From an uncultured delta proteobacterium (GTDB taxonomy: Bacteria > UBA10199 > GCA-002796325 > 1-14-0-20-49-13), in assembly GCA_903868375.1 (NCBI GenBank), contig CAIPVD010000311.1, positions 1 to 5,858 on the forward strand: a stretch of 5,858 nt of DNA. Reading direction: 5' to 3'. Below, piece after piece: positions 5,715 to 5,858 of this stretch (positions within the stretch are counted from its first letter, which is position 1; the number at the start of each line of letters is the position of its first letter). The notes under the pieces were generated by a model. The model had not been told where the DNA came from, made no database searches, and saw only the letters and a program-made list of their open reading frames with translations. A program made the translations under genes and the position numbers.

Positions 5715-5858
5715 AGGAAGAAGTCGCTAAATTATTGGAGCGCGCGGATGAAGCCTTGGTGGTCACCAAGACCCTTATCGACAACGGCCATTTTGGTGAC
5801 AGCATGTCAAAGGCATATTATGCCATGTTCTATGCGGCGAGCGCGGCACTCATCCAGA
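5699..5858 (+). CDS. HEPN-domain protein, 3' end cut off by the window
   Basis: Only the first 53 codons are present; the frame is open to the window end. ATG 5699 lies within the last 16 nt of the MNT gene, in another frame, and GGAAGGGG (5684-5691) is 7 nt upstream, a strong ribosome-binding site. The visible part matches the N-terminal half of HEPN proteins: an amphipathic helix (LKEEVAKLLERADEAL), a short turn with NGHFGD, then the diagnostic SKAYYAMFYAASAAL (37-51). HEPN proteins paired with MNT genes are typically RNases that act as toxins on tRNA or mRNA. The catalytic R-X4-6-H motif lies in the C-terminal half and cannot be checked here. The overlap with the MNT gene and the shared order suggest one two-gene operon. 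Confidence 0.82.
   Translation, partial: MAGGLKEEVAKLLERADEALVVTKTLIDNGHFGDSMSKAYYAMFYAASAALIQ

Noticed and set aside
5617..5805. Minus-strand open frame across the MNT-HEPN junction
   Set aside because: It overlaps two well-supported plus-strand genes and shows no recognisable domain.

Overview
The window looks like a piece of chromosome from a Gram-negative bacterium. The best lineage guess is a deltaproteobacterium-like organism, on three grounds: an inner-membrane-anchored SurA/PpiD-type foldase, an HD-domain CCA-adding-type nucleotidyltransferase, and tight same-strand gene packing. No rRNA or other clear taxonomic marker is present, so this is inference. All convincing genes lie on the + strand. 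There is no tRNA, rRNA, CRISPR array or recognisable transposase.

Layout: (1) 1-887 is the 3' part of a polytopic membrane protein of the lysylphosphatidylglycerol-synthase TM / UPF0104 flippase-like family. (2) 888-1072 is a short gap. It holds a near-palindrome beside a TATAAA box, and then a GC-rich hairpin with a T run that also contains the Shine-Dalgarno sequence of the next gene. (3) 1073-4278 is a compact run of four genes: a PpiD-like membrane-anchored protein lacking a recognisable parvulin domain, a CCA-adding-enzyme/poly(A)-polymerase family protein with an HD domain, a 98-residue protein with a HEAT-like segment, and dephospho-CoA kinase (coaE). Two of the three junctions overlap (1 nt and 22 nt), which suggests one transcript and translational coupling. 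(4) 4279-4476 is non-coding and rich in signals: seven perfect TCAAA units, a REP-like GAAA-loop hairpin, and a leader hairpin. (5) 4477-5223 encodes an exported protein with a signal peptide, an Ala/Pro/Thr-rich linker and a six-cysteine domain I cannot assign. A strong intrinsic terminator follows it. (6) 5361 to the window end carries a minimal nucleotidyltransferase (MNT) gene overlapping a truncated HEPN-domain gene, the arrangement of HEPN-MNT toxin-antitoxin pairs.

The 1073-4278 block is core metabolism (tRNA 3'-end maturation, coenzyme A synthesis) joined to envelope protein biogenesis. From 4279 onward the character changes: simple repeats, a dispersed-repeat-type hairpin, an orphan secreted protein and a toxin-antitoxin-like pair, with visibly more A/T-ending codons. 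That right-hand third looks accessory. Nothing here is proved to be a new system. The best candidates for a closer look are the hairpin over the ppiD-like ribosome-binding site, the foldase without a catalytic domain, the six-cysteine exported protein, and the HEPN-MNT pair.
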